Shown one piece after another: positions 43,047 to 53,164 of a stretch of DNA of 64,000 nt; the stretch's first letter is position 1; the number at the start of each line of letters is the position of its first letter. The stretch comes from Pseudarthrobacter sp. ATCC 49987 (GTDB lineage Bacteria > Actinomycetota > Actinomycetes > Actinomycetales > Micrococcaceae). The notes below the pieces were generated by a model. That model saw only the letters and a program-made list of their open reading frames with translations. It was not told where the DNA came from and did not search any database. The DNA is taken from contig NZ_JAABNS010000001.1 of the NCBI RefSeq assembly GCF_009928425.1, positions 3,224,001 through 3,288,000 of the forward strand. The letters run 5' to 3'. A program made the position numbers and the translations under genes.

Positions 43047-45863
43047 CTAGCCGGTGTTGCGCAGGCCCGCCGCGACTCCGTTGACGGTGATGAGCATGGC
43101 GCGCTGGAGGCGTTCATCGATCCCGCCGTTGGGCATGCCCTCCCCTGTGGCCTCGGAACGCACCCGGCGCAACAGTTCCACCTGGAGGTAGCTGATCGGG
43201 TCGAGGTACTGGTCGCGGATCTCCAGTGAGCGCTTCAGGGTGGGCTGCGCGTCGAGCAGGAGGTCCTCGCCGGTCAGGTTCTGGATCTCGGTGACGGTCA
43301 GCTCGTATTCGGCCCGGATGGCATGGAAGAGGTGGTGGAGCTTCTCCGGCACCAGGGTGGAGACGTAGTAGCCGGCGATGTCCAGGTCCGTCTTCGCCAG
43401 CGTCATTTCGACGTTGGAGAGCACCGAGCGGAAGAAATGCCAGCCGTCCATCATCTCCACCAGCTGGGCGGAGTTGCCGGCCTCGCGGGCGGCCTTGAGC
43501 CCGGAGCCGACACCGAACCAGCCGGGGACGATCTGCCGCGACTGGGTCCAGCCGAACACCCACGGGATGGCCCGCAGGCCTTCGAGCCCGGCGCCGGAAT
43601 CGGGCCGCTTGGACGGGCGGGAGCCGATGTTGAGGGACCCCAGCTGTTCCACCGGGGTGGAGGCCATGAAGTAGGCGGGCAGGTCCGGGTCGTCGATCAG
43701 GGTCCGGTAGCGGGCGAAAGCGGCGTCGGAAATGGTCTCCATAACGTGGCCGTAGCGTTCGCGCTGGTCCTCCGAGGTGCGTGGGGTGCGGTGCAGCGCG
43801 GACCCCTGCATGACCGCCGCGAGGGAGAGCTCCAGGTTCTCGCGGGCGAGTTCGGGCAGCGAGTATTTGTCCGAGATGACCTCGCCCTGTTCGGTGAACT
43901 TGATCTCGCCTTCGAGCACCCCGTTCGGCTGGGCCATGATGGCGTCGTAGGTCGGCCCGCCGCCGCGGCCCACGGAGCCGCCCCGGCCGTGGAAGAGGCG
44001 TACCCGGACGCCGTGTTTCGCTGCGATGTCCCGGAGTTTGCGCTGGGTCTTGTGGATCTCCCACTGGCTGGTCATGACGCCGGATTCCTTGTTGGAGTCC
44101 GAGTAGCCGAGCATGATTTCCTGGACGTCGCCGCGCAGCCGGACCAGCTCGCGGTAGGAGGAATCGGAGAGCAGCTGGTCCACGATTTCGGCCGAGGCCC
44201 GCAATTCCTCCACGGTTTCCAGCAGCGGCGCGAAGCCGATTTTGGCATACGGGGCTGCGCCGAAGAGGCTGACCAGCCCGGCTTCGCGGGCCAGCACCGC
44301 AGCGGCCAGGACGTCGTCCGCGCCGCGGGTCATCGAGATGATGTACGTCTCGATGACGTCCGGGCCGTAGGTGCGCAGCGCCCGCCGGATTTCGCGGAAG
44401 ACGTCGTAGGTGCCGTCGGCGACGCCGTCGAGCTTGATCGGGTGGCCCGAGAGCGGGCGCCGGGAGGCGAGTTCGGAGCCCAGGACCTCGAGCCGCTCCG
44501 GGCGGCTGAGTTCCGCGTACCGGACGCCGGGGCCGCCGAGGCGGTCCATCAGCTGGCCGACGGCGTCGTGGTGGTGGTCGGCGTGCTCGCGGATGTCGAG
44601 GGTGGCCAGATGCAGGCCAAAGGAGGCGATGGCGCGGCGGGTCCGGGCAAGGGCGCCGTCGGCGGCGAGCGCGGCGTGGTGGTTGCGGAGCGAGCGCTCC
44701 AGCAGGCCCAGCTCGGCGAGGAGCTCCGCGGTGGCGGTGTAGTCACGGCCGTGCTCGTGCGCCGACGCGGCCGAGACGCGCCGGGCGGTGTTGAGCAGTT
44801 TGGCCTTGATGCAGGTGAGTTTGAGCCGGTAGGGCTCCTGCGCGTTCAGTTCGAGGACCCGGCGGTCAAGGCCCGGCAGGTTCTGGAGGTCGACGTCGAT
44901 CGAGTCCAGCAGCTCCTGGTCAGCCCCGGCGAGCGCCGTGGAGTTGGACAGGATGGAGATCAGCCCGTCGATGAGGCCGATGCTGATCCGGACGGCGTGC
45001 TGGTTCTGGATCTGCAGGATTTCGCGGGTGACGGCTGCGGTGACGTTGGGGTTGCCGTCCCGGTCGCCACCGATCCAGGAGCCGAAGCGGATGGGAGCCC
45101 TCTCCGCGGGGAGCGTGACGCCGTGTTCGCCGAGCAGATCGGAGAGGTCCGCGAGCATCTCCGGCAGGGCGTCGCCCAGGATGCCGGTGAGGTAGTAGAT
45201 CGCGTTCCGGGCCTCGTCCACCGGGGTGGGCCGGACCTGGCGGAGTTCGTCCGTCTGCCACATCTGGTCGATCACTTCGGCGAGGTGGCGGTCCTGGCGG
45301 CGGCGGGCGGAGGTGCCCTCCGCTGTGCTCTCGGCGAGGATGTCCGAGAGCCGGCGGACCTTGTCCAGCACGGAGCGGCGGGACGCTTCGGTGGGGTGGG
45401 CGGTGAAGATGGGCCGGACGTCGAGTTCATTCACGACTTCCTGCAGGACCGACGTGCCGGCCTGGCCGGCGATGTCGGTGACGGCCTTGGCCAGCCAGCC
45501 GTCCTTTTCCTGCCGCGTGCGCAGCCCGCGGACCCGGTGCACCTGCTCGGCGGCGTTCGCCAGGTGGAAGTAGAACGCGAACGCGCGGACCAGGTCGGTC
45601 GCCTGGTCCAGGGGCAGGGAGCCGAGCAGCTCACGGACCTGGGCGACGACGTCGTACGAACTCCACGGACCGGTGGCGTCCGCGCCGCCACGGGCGGCTT
45701 CCTTGGACTCCTTGGTCAGCAGGCGCACCTGCTCGACGAGGTCCAGGAGCTCGGGACCGTGCTGGCGGACCAGGGATTCGCCGAGGAGGGTGGAGACCCG
45801 GCGGACGTCGGCGCGCAGTTCGGAGGCGAGGTCGGTGCCGGAATTCGTTGCAGTGTCAGCCAT
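43047..45863 (-). CDS. ppc: Phosphoenolpyruvate carboxylase
   Basis: The 938-residue enzyme adds bicarbonate to PEP to refill oxaloacetate. Signature motifs are all present: [12 protein letters not shown] (catalytic His), [40 protein letters not shown] (catalytic His and glycine loop), [10 protein letters not shown] and the C-terminal AAGLRNTG needed for activity. The plant-type N-terminal phosphorylation Ser is absent. With ppsA in the same window, control of PEP flux is well represented. Confidence 0.96.
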   Translation of the reverse strand: MADTATNSGTDLASELRADVRRVSTLLGESLVRQHGPELLDLVEQVRLLTKESKEAARGGADATGPWSSYDVVAQVRELLGSLPLDQATDLVRAFAFYFHLANAAEQVHRVRGLRTRQEKDGWLAKAVTDIAGQAGTSVLQEVVNELDVRPIFTAHPTEASRRSVLDKVRRLSDILAESTAEGTSARRRQDRHLAEVIDQMWQTDELRQVRPTPVDEARNAIYYLTGILGDALPEMLADLSDLLGEHGVTLPAERAPIRFGSWIGGDRDGNPNVTAAVTREILQIQNQHAVRISIGLIDGLISILSNSTALAGADQELLDSIDVDLQNLPGLDRRVLELNAQEPYRLKLTCIKAKLLNTARRVSAASAHEHGRDYTATAELLAELGLLERSLRNHHAALAADGALARTRRAIASFGLHLATLDIREHADHHHDAVGQLMDRLGGPGVRYAELSRPERLEVLGSELASRRPLSGHPIKLDGVADGTYDVFREIRRALRTYGPDVIETYIISMTRGADDVLAAAVLAREAGLVSLFGAAPYAKIGFAPLLETVEELRASAEIVDQLLSDSSYRELVRLRGDVQEIMLGYSDSNKESGVMTSQWEIHKTQRKLRDIAAKHGVRVRLFHGRGGSVGRGGGPTYDAIMAQPNGVLEGEIKFTEQGEVISDKYSLPELARENLELSLAAVMQGSALHRTPRTSEDQRERYGHVMETISDAAFARYRTLIDDPDLPAYFMASTPVEQLGSLNIGSRPSKRPDSGAGLEGLRAIPWVFGWTQSRQIVPGWFGVGSGLKAAREAGNSAQLVEMMDGWHFFRSVLSNVEMTLAKTDLDIAGYYVSTLVPEKLHHLFHAIRAEYELTVTEIQNLTGEDLLLDAQPTLKRSLEIRDQYLDPISYLQVELLRRVRSEATGEGMPNGGIDERLQRAMLITVNGVAAGLRNTG

Positions 45864-46014
45864 GGAGACAATCTTTCGGGAGGACTTGGCTCGTACACTG
45901 CGCTGGATACTGTGAGCCGGGTTACGTTCTTCCTACAGGATGCTACCCGCCGCCGCGGCCGGCGGGGAATCCGTCTCAGATAGTGTCGGCGCACCCGCCC
46001 CCGGCTTGAAGGTC

Positions 46015-46695
46015 CTAGCGGGCGATCTTGAAATTGAAGTCCGCTGTTCCGAGCGCACCCCAGAGCCGCAGCCAGATCGGCAGGATCATCTCGGCGCCGC
46101 GGGCCGTGGTGATGTCGCCCAGGTCGATGATGTCCCGGTGGCCCAGGCTCGCCAGGAGCGCGGCCACGTCCCGCTTGGCGTCGGAATCGTTGCCGGAGAC
46201 GAAGACCGAGTGGTCCCCGCCGGCCACGCGCCCGGGTTCCACCATGAGGGCAGCGTTCATGGTGTTGAGGGTCTTGACCACCCGGATGTCCGGGAAGGTG
46301 CGCTGGATTTCCTCGCCGAGGCTGTCGGTGTTCACCGGGTTCAGCACCGGCGGCATGCCATGCCGGAAGTCCAGGGGGTTGGCGATATCCACCAGCACCT
46401 TGCCGGCGAGGTTCGCTGCGCCGGCCGCCGTGAGCGCCGCGAGGGAGCCGACGCCGTTGGTCGCGTTGACCACGAGGTCGGCCCCGGCAGCGGCGTCGGC
46501 AAAGCGTGCGACGTCGACCTGCCCGTGGGACTGATGCCACTGGGCGAACGGCGCTGTTCCCATTACGTCGGGCTCGGTCCGCGCCAGGGTTGCCTGCGGG
46601 TCGCGGGTGCCGATGACGACGTCGTGGCCCAGGCCCGCGAGCGCAGCGGCGATCGTGCGGCCCACGGTGCCGGTTCCCAGTACAGCGATCTTCAT
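46015..46695 (-). CDS. NADPH-dependent F420-reductase-like oxidoreductase
   Basis: A 226-residue Rossmann-fold protein (MKIAVLGTGTVGRTIAAALA, GHDVVIGTRDPQATLA, LVNATNGVGSL) of the family that includes F420:NADP oxidoreductase and YrrI-like reductases. The substrate is unknown. ATG 46695 is preceded by GAGGATG. Two TetR-type operator sites lie 28-78 bases upstream, so it is probably the target of the TetR gene at 47989. Confidence 0.88.
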   Translation of the reverse strand: MKIAVLGTGTVGRTIAAALAGLGHDVVIGTRDPQATLARTEPDVMGTAPFAQWHQSHGQVDVARFADAAAGADLVVNATNGVGSLAALTAAGAANLAGKVLVDIANPLDFRHGMPPVLNPVNTDSLGEEIQRTFPDIRVVKTLNTMNAALMVEPGRVAGGDHSVFVSGNDSDAKRDVAALLASLGHRDIIDLGDITTARGAEMILPIWLRLWGALGTADFNFKIAR

Positions 46696-46722
46696 GGCAT
46701 CCTCACTCAACAAAGCGGTGGA

Positions 46723-46775
46723 GTAGACAGGTTCGTCTACCGGTGCGCAAGACGCTATCAGACAGACCTGTCTAC
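46723..46775. promoter_or_regulatory. TetR-type operator pair upstream of the reductase gene
   Basis: GTAGACAGGTTCGTCTAC (46723-46740) and AGACAGACCTGTCT (46760-46773, extending to CTAC) are palindromes of the same family, 37 bp apart. A third copy lies upstream of the TetR gene (47960-47973). Consensus: GTAGACAG-N2-CTGTCTAC. Confidence 0.7.
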
Positions 46776-46813
46776 GGCAAGGAGGCCAGCGTTCACTCGG
46801 AGTGGATGCCCGG

Positions 46814-47872
46814 CTACGGCTTGGGGATCCATCGCTCAAGGGAGCGGTCGCCCACCACCGATATGACCAGGAGCAGCACCGCCGCTACAGCGAGACCAAG
46901 CGGCGTCTTGGCGAAGTCCCACTGAACCAGCAGGGGAAAGTGGAACACGTACAGGCCGTAGGAAATCGAGGCGGTAAATGCGGCCGGGACCGCCAAGGGC
47001 GCGGCAACCCGGACGAAATATCTCGCCAGAACGGTGGTCGAAGCGGCAACGCAGGCCAGGGCGAACACAAAAAGATTCAGTGAGAGCCTCAGGATCTCCA
47101 CCATCTCCGGGTGCCGGTTCAGCACAACCCCGGCACCGGCAACGGCGCACAGCGCCACCAGCCAGCAGCCAACAGGCACCACGGCCCGGAGGCTGAGCCG
47201 GTCCGAACCGTAGAGCTCGGCAATCACGGCTCCGGCCCACCACGTGAGCATGTAGGCGAAGACCAGGGAGAAGTGGTTGGGTGCCACGACGTAGGTGCCG
47301 AAGCCGATCACGGACCAGCTTCCTACGATCCCCAAAGACAGGCCGGCGGAGCGGCGGTGGGCACTCATGATCAGCGGAAAGGCCAAGTAGAAAAGCACTT
47401 CATATGACAGGGACCAGAGAGGACCATTTCCCAGGAACGGGTAGGCAATAACGCCCGGCTTGAAATCCCCAAGATCCTGGAGGGAAAGCAAGTTCAGCCC
47501 CAGCGTCAGGGGTGAGAAATCGCGGACCAGCGTGCCGTCCAGCCAGGCAACCAGTGCTGATACAGCAAACGCGACCAGCAACGGCGGGTAGATGCGGCGC
47601 AATCGGCGCAAATAATAGGACGTGACACTCTTCTGCACCCGGGTGCTTTCGTTGGCGAAGATGACGAATCCGCTAAGCAGGAAGAAGACAATAACAGCCT
47701 GGGGTCCGTACTTGAAGACCACCTGCGGCAGGCCGGTCATGGTCGAGTTGACCACGACGTGATGGATCACGACGTAGACGGCGGACAGTGCACGGATAAC
47801 GTCAAGAGCCACCCGGAGGCGCGGACTTGGACGCCGGACGGAAACTGACGGCGTGGCGACGGCAGAAGTCAT
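46814..47872 (-). CDS. Acyltransferase 3-family membrane protein (OafA/YrhL-like)
   Basis: A 352-residue protein with about ten membrane helices. The N-terminal catalytic His region is VIRALSAVYVVIHHVVVN, with LRRLRRIYPPLL and GNGPLWSLSYEVLFYLAFP typical of the family. It should transfer an acyl group to a surface sugar or lipid. There is no strong ribosome binding site before ATG 47872. G+C at third positions appears lower than in the flanking genes. It sits between the reductase and its TetR regulator as though inserted there. Confidence 0.88.
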   Translation of the reverse strand: MTSAVATPSVSVRRPSPRLRVALDVIRALSAVYVVIHHVVVNSTMTGLPQVVFKYGPQAVIVFFLLSGFVIFANESTRVQKSVTSYYLRRLRRIYPPLLVAFAVSALVAWLDGTLVRDFSPLTLGLNLLSLQDLGDFKPGVIAYPFLGNGPLWSLSYEVLFYLAFPLIMSAHRRSAGLSLGIVGSWSVIGFGTYVVAPNHFSLVFAYMLTWWAGAVIAELYGSDRLSLRAVVPVGCWLVALCAVAGAGVVLNRHPEMVEILRLSLNLFVFALACVAASTTVLARYFVRVAAPLAVPAAFTASISYGLYVFHFPLLVQWDFAKTPLGLAVAAVLLLVISVVGDRSLERWIPKP

Positions 47873-47959
47873 GCGCCAAACGTATTGGCCAATGGAATTG
47901 CCGCCAACAGTACTGACTACTTGGATTTCGCAAAGAACGGGTCCTCCGGAGGCAACCGT

Positions 47960-47973
47960 AGACAGACTTGTCT
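47960..47973. promoter_or_regulatory. TetR-type operator at the regulator gene
   Basis: AGACAGACTTGTCT, extended by GT before and GTGTAG after, matches the sites at 46723-46775. It lies 16 bases before the ATG of the TetR gene, so autoregulation is likely. Confidence 0.7.
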
Positions 47974-47988
47974 GTGTAGCATGAAACC

Positions 47989-48600
47989 ATGACTCCGACC
48001 GCCAACAGGACACCGCAGGCCGTCCGGACGGCCGCCGGGCAGGCGCGGGAAAAGATCCTTGCCACGGCGTTCCGGCTCTTCTACGCCCAGGGGCTCCGCG
48101 CCGCCGGCATCGATACGATCATCGCCGAATCCGGCGTCGCGAAGGCCACGTTCTACAAGTACTTTCCGGCCAAGGACGACCTGATCCTGGCCTACCTGGA
48201 GAAGGTGGACAGGGTTTGGACCGGGCAGCTCCAGGCCGCGGCGGATGCCGCCGGGCCTGACGCCGCGGCCCAGCTCGTGGGGTTGTTCGACGCCCTGGCC
48301 AGCGCCTGCCGCCGCGACGGCTACCGCGGTTGCGCCTTCATCAACGCCGCGGCCGAGTCCGCCTCCGGAACCCGCGTCCACGAACGGACGGTGGCCCACA
48401 AGGAGCACATCAGGGCCTGGATCCGTGACCTCGCCGTCCAGGCCGGCGCCCCGGATCCGGACAAGCTCGCCCGCAGCCTGACCCTGGTGCTCGACGGCGG
48501 ACTCGCCAGCGGCGTGCTCGACGCCGATCCGGCGGCGGCCACCGCCGCCCGCGACACCGCATCACAACTTGTCGCCGCCAGCCTCGGGAGGAACCCTTGA
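47989..48600 (+). CDS. TetR-family regulator
   Basis: A 203-residue protein with an N-terminal TetR helix-turn-helix (ILATAFRLFYAQGLRAAGID, then GVAKATFYKYFPAKDDLI) and a C-terminal ligand-binding domain with two Cys (ACRRDGYRGCAFINAAAE). The three palindromic sites around it are its likely operators. The stop overlaps the TTG start of the next gene by 4 nt. Confidence 0.92.
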   Translation: MTPTANRTPQAVRTAAGQAREKILATAFRLFYAQGLRAAGIDTIIAESGVAKATFYKYFPAKDDLILAYLEKVDRVWTGQLQAAADAAGPDAAAQLVGLFDALASACRRDGYRGCAFINAAAESASGTRVHERTVAHKEHIRAWIRDLAVQAGAPDPDKLARSLTLVLDGGLASGVLDADPAAATAARDTASQLVAASLGRNP

Positions 48601-49439
48601 ACGCGACGCATCCCGCCCCTGACGCCCAGCTCGCCCGCTGGCAGCGCTTCCGCAACAGCCGCAACACGGCCCTCGCCAGCGAGTACGGCTGGCTGACACT
48701 GACCTCCTTCCAGTGGCTGGAGGACCGGCCTGCCGCCGTCGACCTCGCCCCCGGGCTCTGGTCCACCGACGGCACGACGGCGTTCCTCACCGCCGCCGCG
48801 GCCGAGGGCCTCACCCTCGTGGACACCGGCGAATCCGTGGAGGGCACCGTCAGCGCGGCGCTGTCCAATGAGGAGTCCCTGATGTGGGTCCGGTACGGCG
48901 GCGCGGACGGCCGGCAGGTGGTAGTCGAACTGGCAATGCGCGCCAACAGGTACGCCGTGCGCACCCGGGATTCCAAGTCCCCGGTGTTGACGGAATTCGA
49001 CGGCGTGCCGACCTTCGATTTCCGCCCGGACCTCGTGGTCGAGGCCCGGTTTGTCCCGTATCCGGAGCCCGTCGACGTCCCCATCGGCACAGCCAACCCG
49101 CTGGTGGACGGGGTCCACCGTTCCGTGGGCGAGCTCGTGTTCCGGCTCCCCGGCAAGGACCACGAGTTCCACCTGCAGGCCGAGGAGGAAAAGCTCGGCG
49201 CCCTGACGGTCACGTTCCACGATGAGACCAACGGGGAAAGTACAGATGAGTGGCGCAAGGTGTCCACGGCCCGCCCGCGCGTCGACGCCCTCGGAAACCG
49301 CACGGTCAGCCTGGATTTCAACCGGGCCATCAACTACCCCAGCGCCTTCACACCGTACGGCACGTGCCCCATGCCGGTGAAGAACAACAGCCTGGACTAC
49401 CGGATCGAGGCCGGGGAGAAAGAGCCGGCCCTGTTCTAG
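48597..49439 (+). CDS. DUF1684 protein
   Basis: A 280-residue protein with the DUF1684 pattern: WQRFRNSRNTALASEYGWLT, FDFRPDLVVEARFVPYPEPV, GALTVTFHDETNGESTDEW and a C-terminal LDFNRAINYPSAFTPYGTCP. The fold is all-beta and the function unknown. TTG 48597 overlaps the TetR stop (TTGA), fixing the start and indicating co-expression with the regulator. Confidence 0.9.
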   Translation: MNATHPAPDAQLARWQRFRNSRNTALASEYGWLTLTSFQWLEDRPAAVDLAPGLWSTDGTTAFLTAAAAEGLTLVDTGESVEGTVSAALSNEESLMWVRYGGADGRQVVVELAMRANRYAVRTRDSKSPVLTEFDGVPTFDFRPDLVVEARFVPYPEPVDVPIGTANPLVDGVHRSVGELVFRLPGKDHEFHLQAEEEKLGALTVTFHDETNGESTDEWRKVSTARPRVDALGNRTVSLDFNRAINYPSAFTPYGTCPMPVKNNSLDYRIEAGEKEPALF

Positions 49440-49448
49440 ACACCAGTT

Positions 49449-50675
49449 CTAGACGATCGCGGACACTCCGGTCACGGCACGTCCCACGATCAGCGTGTTG
49501 ATCTCGAACGAGCCCTCGTAGGTGTAGATCGCCTCGGCGTCGGCGAAGATCTTGGCCATCCGGTAGTCGGTCACGATCCCGTTGCCGCCCAGCAGGGACC
49601 GGCCCATCGCCACGGTTTCGCGCATCCGGGCGCTCACATAGGACTTCGCCAGCGCCACCTGCGGCATGTCCGCGGCGCCCGCATCCTGCAGCTGGGCAAT
49701 CCGGACCATCATCCCCATGCTCGCCACGGCGTTGCCAAGCATGGTGACCAGCTGCTGCTGGACCAGCTGGAACTTCGCCAGCGGCCGCCCGAACTGCCGG
49801 CGTTCGACGGCGTACTGCCGGGCGACGTCGAACGCGGCCAGCTGCTGGCCAACGCCCTGCCAGGCGACCATGATCCGCGAACCGCGCAGCAGTTCGTTGG
49901 TGTCCTCGAAGCTGTTGATCCCGGCGAAGCGGTCCGCCTCGGCCACCGGCACGTCCGTGAAGACGATGTCGGCGTTCTGCACCGTGCGCAGCGCGATCTT
50001 GTTCTCGATCCGGCTCCGGCTTACGCCGGGCAGGGTCGCGTCCACGATGAAGCCGCGGATGCCGCCGCCGGCCTCGTCGCGGGCCCACACGAGCATGTAG
50101 TCGCAGAACGTGCCGTTGCCGATCCAGCGCTTGGCACCGTTGAGAACCCAGGAGTCGCCGCCGTCAGGCGCCCCGCCGGGAACCCGCCGTGCCCTGGTTT
50201 CCATGCCGCCGGCCACATCCGAGCCGTGCTCCGGCTCGGTCAGCGCGAACGCCCCGGTGGTCCGGAGGTTCGCGGCGTCATCGAGCAGCCGCGCCTTCTG
50301 CTCCTCGGAGCCGAAGCCGTAGAGCGCCTCCACGAAGAGGTCATGGTGGACCAGGAAGAAGGTCGCCAGCGAGGTGTCCACCCGCGTCATTTCGGCGATG
50401 ACCAGCCCCGCAAACAGATTGCTATAGCCGCGCTGGGCCGGTGCGCTGAGCTCGAGGGCGGCCAGCTTCGGCAGGATCTGCGCGGGGAACTCGGCCTTGT
50501 TCCACCATTCACCGGCGAAGGGCGCCACCTCGCGGGCCAGGAACTCCCGCAGTTCGGCCATCTTCGCCTGCTCGGCGGCGTTGAGCATCGACTCGAAGCC
50601 GAAGAAGTCGGCGGTCGGCAGCCCCGCGACGGAATCAACGGCCCCGGGCGAAGCGGCGAGTCCGGCCTGCATCAT
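49449..50675 (-). CDS. Acyl-CoA dehydrogenase
   Basis: A 408-residue FAD enzyme: [20 protein letters not shown] (FAD/substrate loop), [38 protein letters not shown] and the catalytic Glu387 in [18 protein letters not shown]. The TYEGS arrangement resembles glutaryl-CoA dehydrogenase-like members. It oxidises an acyl-CoA to the enoyl-CoA. Its start overlaps the stop of the upstream SDR gene by 4 nt. Confidence 0.93.
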   Translation of the reverse strand: MMQAGLAASPGAVDSVAGLPTADFFGFESMLNAAEQAKMAELREFLAREVAPFAGEWWNKAEFPAQILPKLAALELSAPAQRGYSNLFAGLVIAEMTRVDTSLATFFLVHHDLFVEALYGFGSEEQKARLLDDAANLRTTGAFALTEPEHGSDVAGGMETRARRVPGGAPDGGDSWVLNGAKRWIGNGTFCDYMLVWARDEAGGGIRGFIVDATLPGVSRSRIENKIALRTVQNADIVFTDVPVAEADRFAGINSFEDTNELLRGSRIMVAWQGVGQQLAAFDVARQYAVERRQFGRPLAKFQLVQQQLVTMLGNAVASMGMMVRIAQLQDAGAADMPQVALAKSYVSARMRETVAMGRSLLGGNGIVTDYRMAKIFADAEAIYTYEGSFEINTLIVGRAVTGVSAIV

Positions 50676-51499
50676 TTCGGCCCCATCCGGATGGCGCCGT
50701 CGAGCCGGATGGTTTCGCCGTTGAGCATGGCGTTGTCCACGATGTGCGCGGCAAGGTTCGCGTATTCGGCGGGCCGGCCCAGCCGCGACGGGTGCGGTAC
50801 CTGCTGCCCGAGGGAGTCCTGCGCTTCCTGCGGCAGCCCGGCCATCATGGGCGTCTCGAAGATGCCCGGTGCGATGGTCACCACCCGGATCAGCGACCGG
50901 GCGAGTTCCCGGGCGATCGGCAGCGTCATCGCGTGCACCGCACCCTTGGAGGCGGCGTAGGCAGGCTGGCCGATCTGGCCATCAAATGCGGCGACGGAGG
51001 CGGTGTTGATGATGACGCCGCGCTCCGGGCCGCCGAGCCCGGTCACGGCAGGCTCGGTGGCTGCCATCGCGGCCGCTGCAAGGCGGATGACGTTGAAGGT
51101 TCCCACGAGGTTGATCTGGATGACGCGGTTGAAGGTCTCCAGCGGCAGCACGCCGTCGCGGCCCAGGACCTTGCCGGGGGTGGCGATCCCGGCGCAGTTG
51201 ACCACGATCCGCAGCGGGCCGAGGGCGACGGCGGCGTCGACGGCAGCCTGCACCTCGGCTTCGCTGGTGACGTCGGCGGGCACGAAGACGGCCTTGCGGG
51301 CCGGCTCCAGCGCGGCGCCGGGTGCTCCTGTCTGGACGTTCCCGCGGGCGTTCAACTCGGCGGCGAAGGCCTGCCCGGCGGAGCGAGGCAGGTCCACCAG
51401 GACCACCGAGGCGCCGGCGTCGAACAGGCGGCGCGCCGTTGCAGCCCCGAGGCCTGAGGCCCCGCCCGTAACCAGCGCGACTGTACCTTTGATGTCCAT
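50672..51499 (-). CDS. SDR 3-hydroxyacyl-CoA dehydrogenase-like
   Basis: A 275-residue classical [23 protein letters not shown] (NAD-binding), [36 protein letters not shown] (catalytic Ser, Tyr, Lys) and LDGAIRMGP at the end. It resembles type II 3-hydroxyacyl-CoA dehydrogenases and, with the co-encoded acyl-CoA dehydrogenase, fits beta-oxidation of a branched or short acyl-CoA. ATG 51499 follows AAGGAGGA. Confidence 0.93.
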   Translation of the reverse strand: MDIKGTVALVTGGASGLGAATARRLFDAGASVVLVDLPRSAGQAFAAELNARGNVQTGAPGAALEPARKAVFVPADVTSEAEVQAAVDAAVALGPLRIVVNCAGIATPGKVLGRDGVLPLETFNRVIQINLVGTFNVIRLAAAAMAATEPAVTGLGGPERGVIINTASVAAFDGQIGQPAYAASKGAVHAMTLPIARELARSLIRVVTIAPGIFETPMMAGLPQEAQDSLGQQVPHPSRLGRPAEYANLAAHIVDNAMLNGETIRLDGAIRMGPK

Positions 51500-51753
51500 G
51501 CATCCTCCTTGATGTGGAACCGGAACCCGCCACGACACTGTGTGCAGCGTCACGAACCGACTGGGAACATTAGTTAGTGAATGTTAACTGGAATGCCGGC
51601 ATTCCGCACCTTCACCCCGCGGCGCCGCCCCTGGGGCAGCGCAAACATCCCCGCCGCCGGCCCCGAATCGCCTCCCGAACCGCCTCCCAAATCACCGCCC
51701 GAGACGCAGCAACGATCACACCCCGGACGCACTGCCGCTACTAGGCTGGAACC

Positions 51754-52998
51754 ATGACCCCAGCAGACCTTTCCACCGCACCCAACTGGTCGTTCCGGGC
51801 TGACGAGGCGGCCCGCTCGGTGACCCGGCTGTTCGGGCAGCGGCTCTTCTTCCTGCCGGGGACCCACATCGCCGCAACCGTGCGCCCCTCGGGCCGGCTG
51901 AAGAACCTGGCCCGGCCCTGGCACTACTGGTGGCAGGCGCACTACGTGGACTGCCTCGTGGACACCGGGCGGCGCGAACTGGGACCTGAGGGCCGTCCGG
52001 AAATGCGGTTCGACGGCGGGAACCGGCCCAGCGCCGGCCGGCTCGCCTCCAGGCTGGTCACCGGGATCCGGTTCCGCAACTTCCTCACCGTCGTCAACAA
52101 CTACTACGACGACATGGCGTGGCTGGCACTGTCCACGCTGCGGCTGGAGAACCTGGCCCGGGACAGCCGCAAGGAGGCCGGACGCCGCCGCAACGCCAAG
52201 GTCCTGAAAAGCCTCACGCTGCAGTTCGATTCCGCGTCCACGGACGACCTCGGCGGCGGCACTTTCTGGAGCAAGAAGCGGGATTTCAAGAACACGCCGG
52301 CCACGGCGCCAGTGGCGCTGTACTACGCCCGCACCGGGCAGCCGGCCAGGGCGCAGGCCCTGCTGGACTGGTTGGACGCCCGTCTGTTCGACCCCGAACA
52401 GGGCATGTACCGGGACGGCCTCCGGATCGCACCCGGCGGCGACGTGGTGCTGGAAAGCGCCATCTACACCTACAACCAGGGCCCCGTCCTGGGCGCGCTG
52501 CTGGAGCTCGGCGGCGAGGCCAACCTGGCCCGGGCAGCCTCACTGGTGGCGTCGGTGGCGCGCAGCCTGACCCTACCCGCGCCCCTGATGGGGCGCAGCG
52601 CCACGGTGCTGCGCTGCGAGGGCACCGGCGACGGCGGACTGTTCACGGGCATCCTGGTCCGGTCCCTGGCCCTCGCCGCCGTCGACGAGCGGCTTCCCGC
52701 CGGGACCCGGGCGACGGCCGCGACGCTCGTGAACGACACCGCCGAGGCCTTCTGGGAGGGCCGCCGCGTTATGTCGGCCCGGGAGCCGCTGGCCCGCAAG
52801 GGCGGCCGGATCCTGTTCCCCCCCCGCCCCGAACTGCCGGCCAGGCGCAGCTACCCGGCGGGCGCCGCCGTCGAACTTTCCACCCAGCTGCAGGCCTGGA
52901 TGGTGCTGGAAGCCGCTGCCTCCATCGCCGGACGGGGCGAGCTTGCGCCTGTTGAGTCCCCGGCCGAGTCCCCGGCCGAGTCCCCCGCCGACAATTAG
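51754..52998 (+). CDS. GH76-family protein without signal peptide
   Basis: A 414-residue protein with the GH76 alpha-1,6-mannanase signature: NNYYDDMAWLALSTLRL (catalytic pair D119-D120), DLGGGTFWSKKRDFKNTPAT, SAIYTYNQGPVLGALLELGG. No secretion signal is visible, in contrast to most GH76 enzymes, so it may act on an intracellular mannose-containing lipid or oligosaccharide. The C-terminus ends in three PAES/SPAES repeats. No neighbour clarifies the substrate. Confidence 0.9.
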   Translation: MTPADLSTAPNWSFRADEAARSVTRLFGQRLFFLPGTHIAATVRPSGRLKNLARPWHYWWQAHYVDCLVDTGRRELGPEGRPEMRFDGGNRPSAGRLASRLVTGIRFRNFLTVVNNYYDDMAWLALSTLRLENLARDSRKEAGRRRNAKVLKSLTLQFDSASTDDLGGGTFWSKKRDFKNTPATAPVALYYARTGQPARAQALLDWLDARLFDPEQGMYRDGLRIAPGGDVVLESAIYTYNQGPVLGALLELGGEANLARAASLVASVARSLTLPAPLMGRSATVLRCEGTGDGGLFTGILVRSLALAAVDERLPAGTRATAATLVNDTAEAFWEGRRVMSAREPLARKGGRILFPPRPELPARRSYPAGAAVELSTQLQAWMVLEAAASIAGRGELAPVESPAESPAESPADN

Positions 52999-53061
52999 GT
53001 CACGCAATAGTTTCGTAATTGATGTGATCCTGGTCACTTAAGGCGCCCTCAGCTTGGTTGC

Positions 53062-53080
53062 TTAGGTTTGGCTAACCTAC
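53062..53080. promoter_or_regulatory. IdeR/DtxR iron box
   Basis: TTAGGTTTGGCTAACCTAC matches the classic 19-bp iron box (TTAGGTTAGGCTAACCTAA) at 17 of 19 positions. It lies 84 bases upstream of the binding-protein ATG and should repress the operon when iron is plentiful. Confidence 0.85.
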
Positions 53081-53164
53081 AGTTTTTCCTAGTGAGCATG
53101 CCCTAACTTCCCCCGCTCACAGGGGGCTAGGGTTCCGAAGACCTTCCCTCCAGAAAGCAGCCCC

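Noticed and set aside
43323..45983. An 886-codon open frame antisense to ppc
   Set aside because: Same reason: the minus strand encodes a complete PEP carboxylase with every catalytic motif.
52961..52998. Short in-frame tandem repeat at the end of the GH76 gene, considered as a DNA repeat feature
   Set aside because: Only three units of about 12 bases; it is explained as a coding SPAES repeat and noted with the gene.
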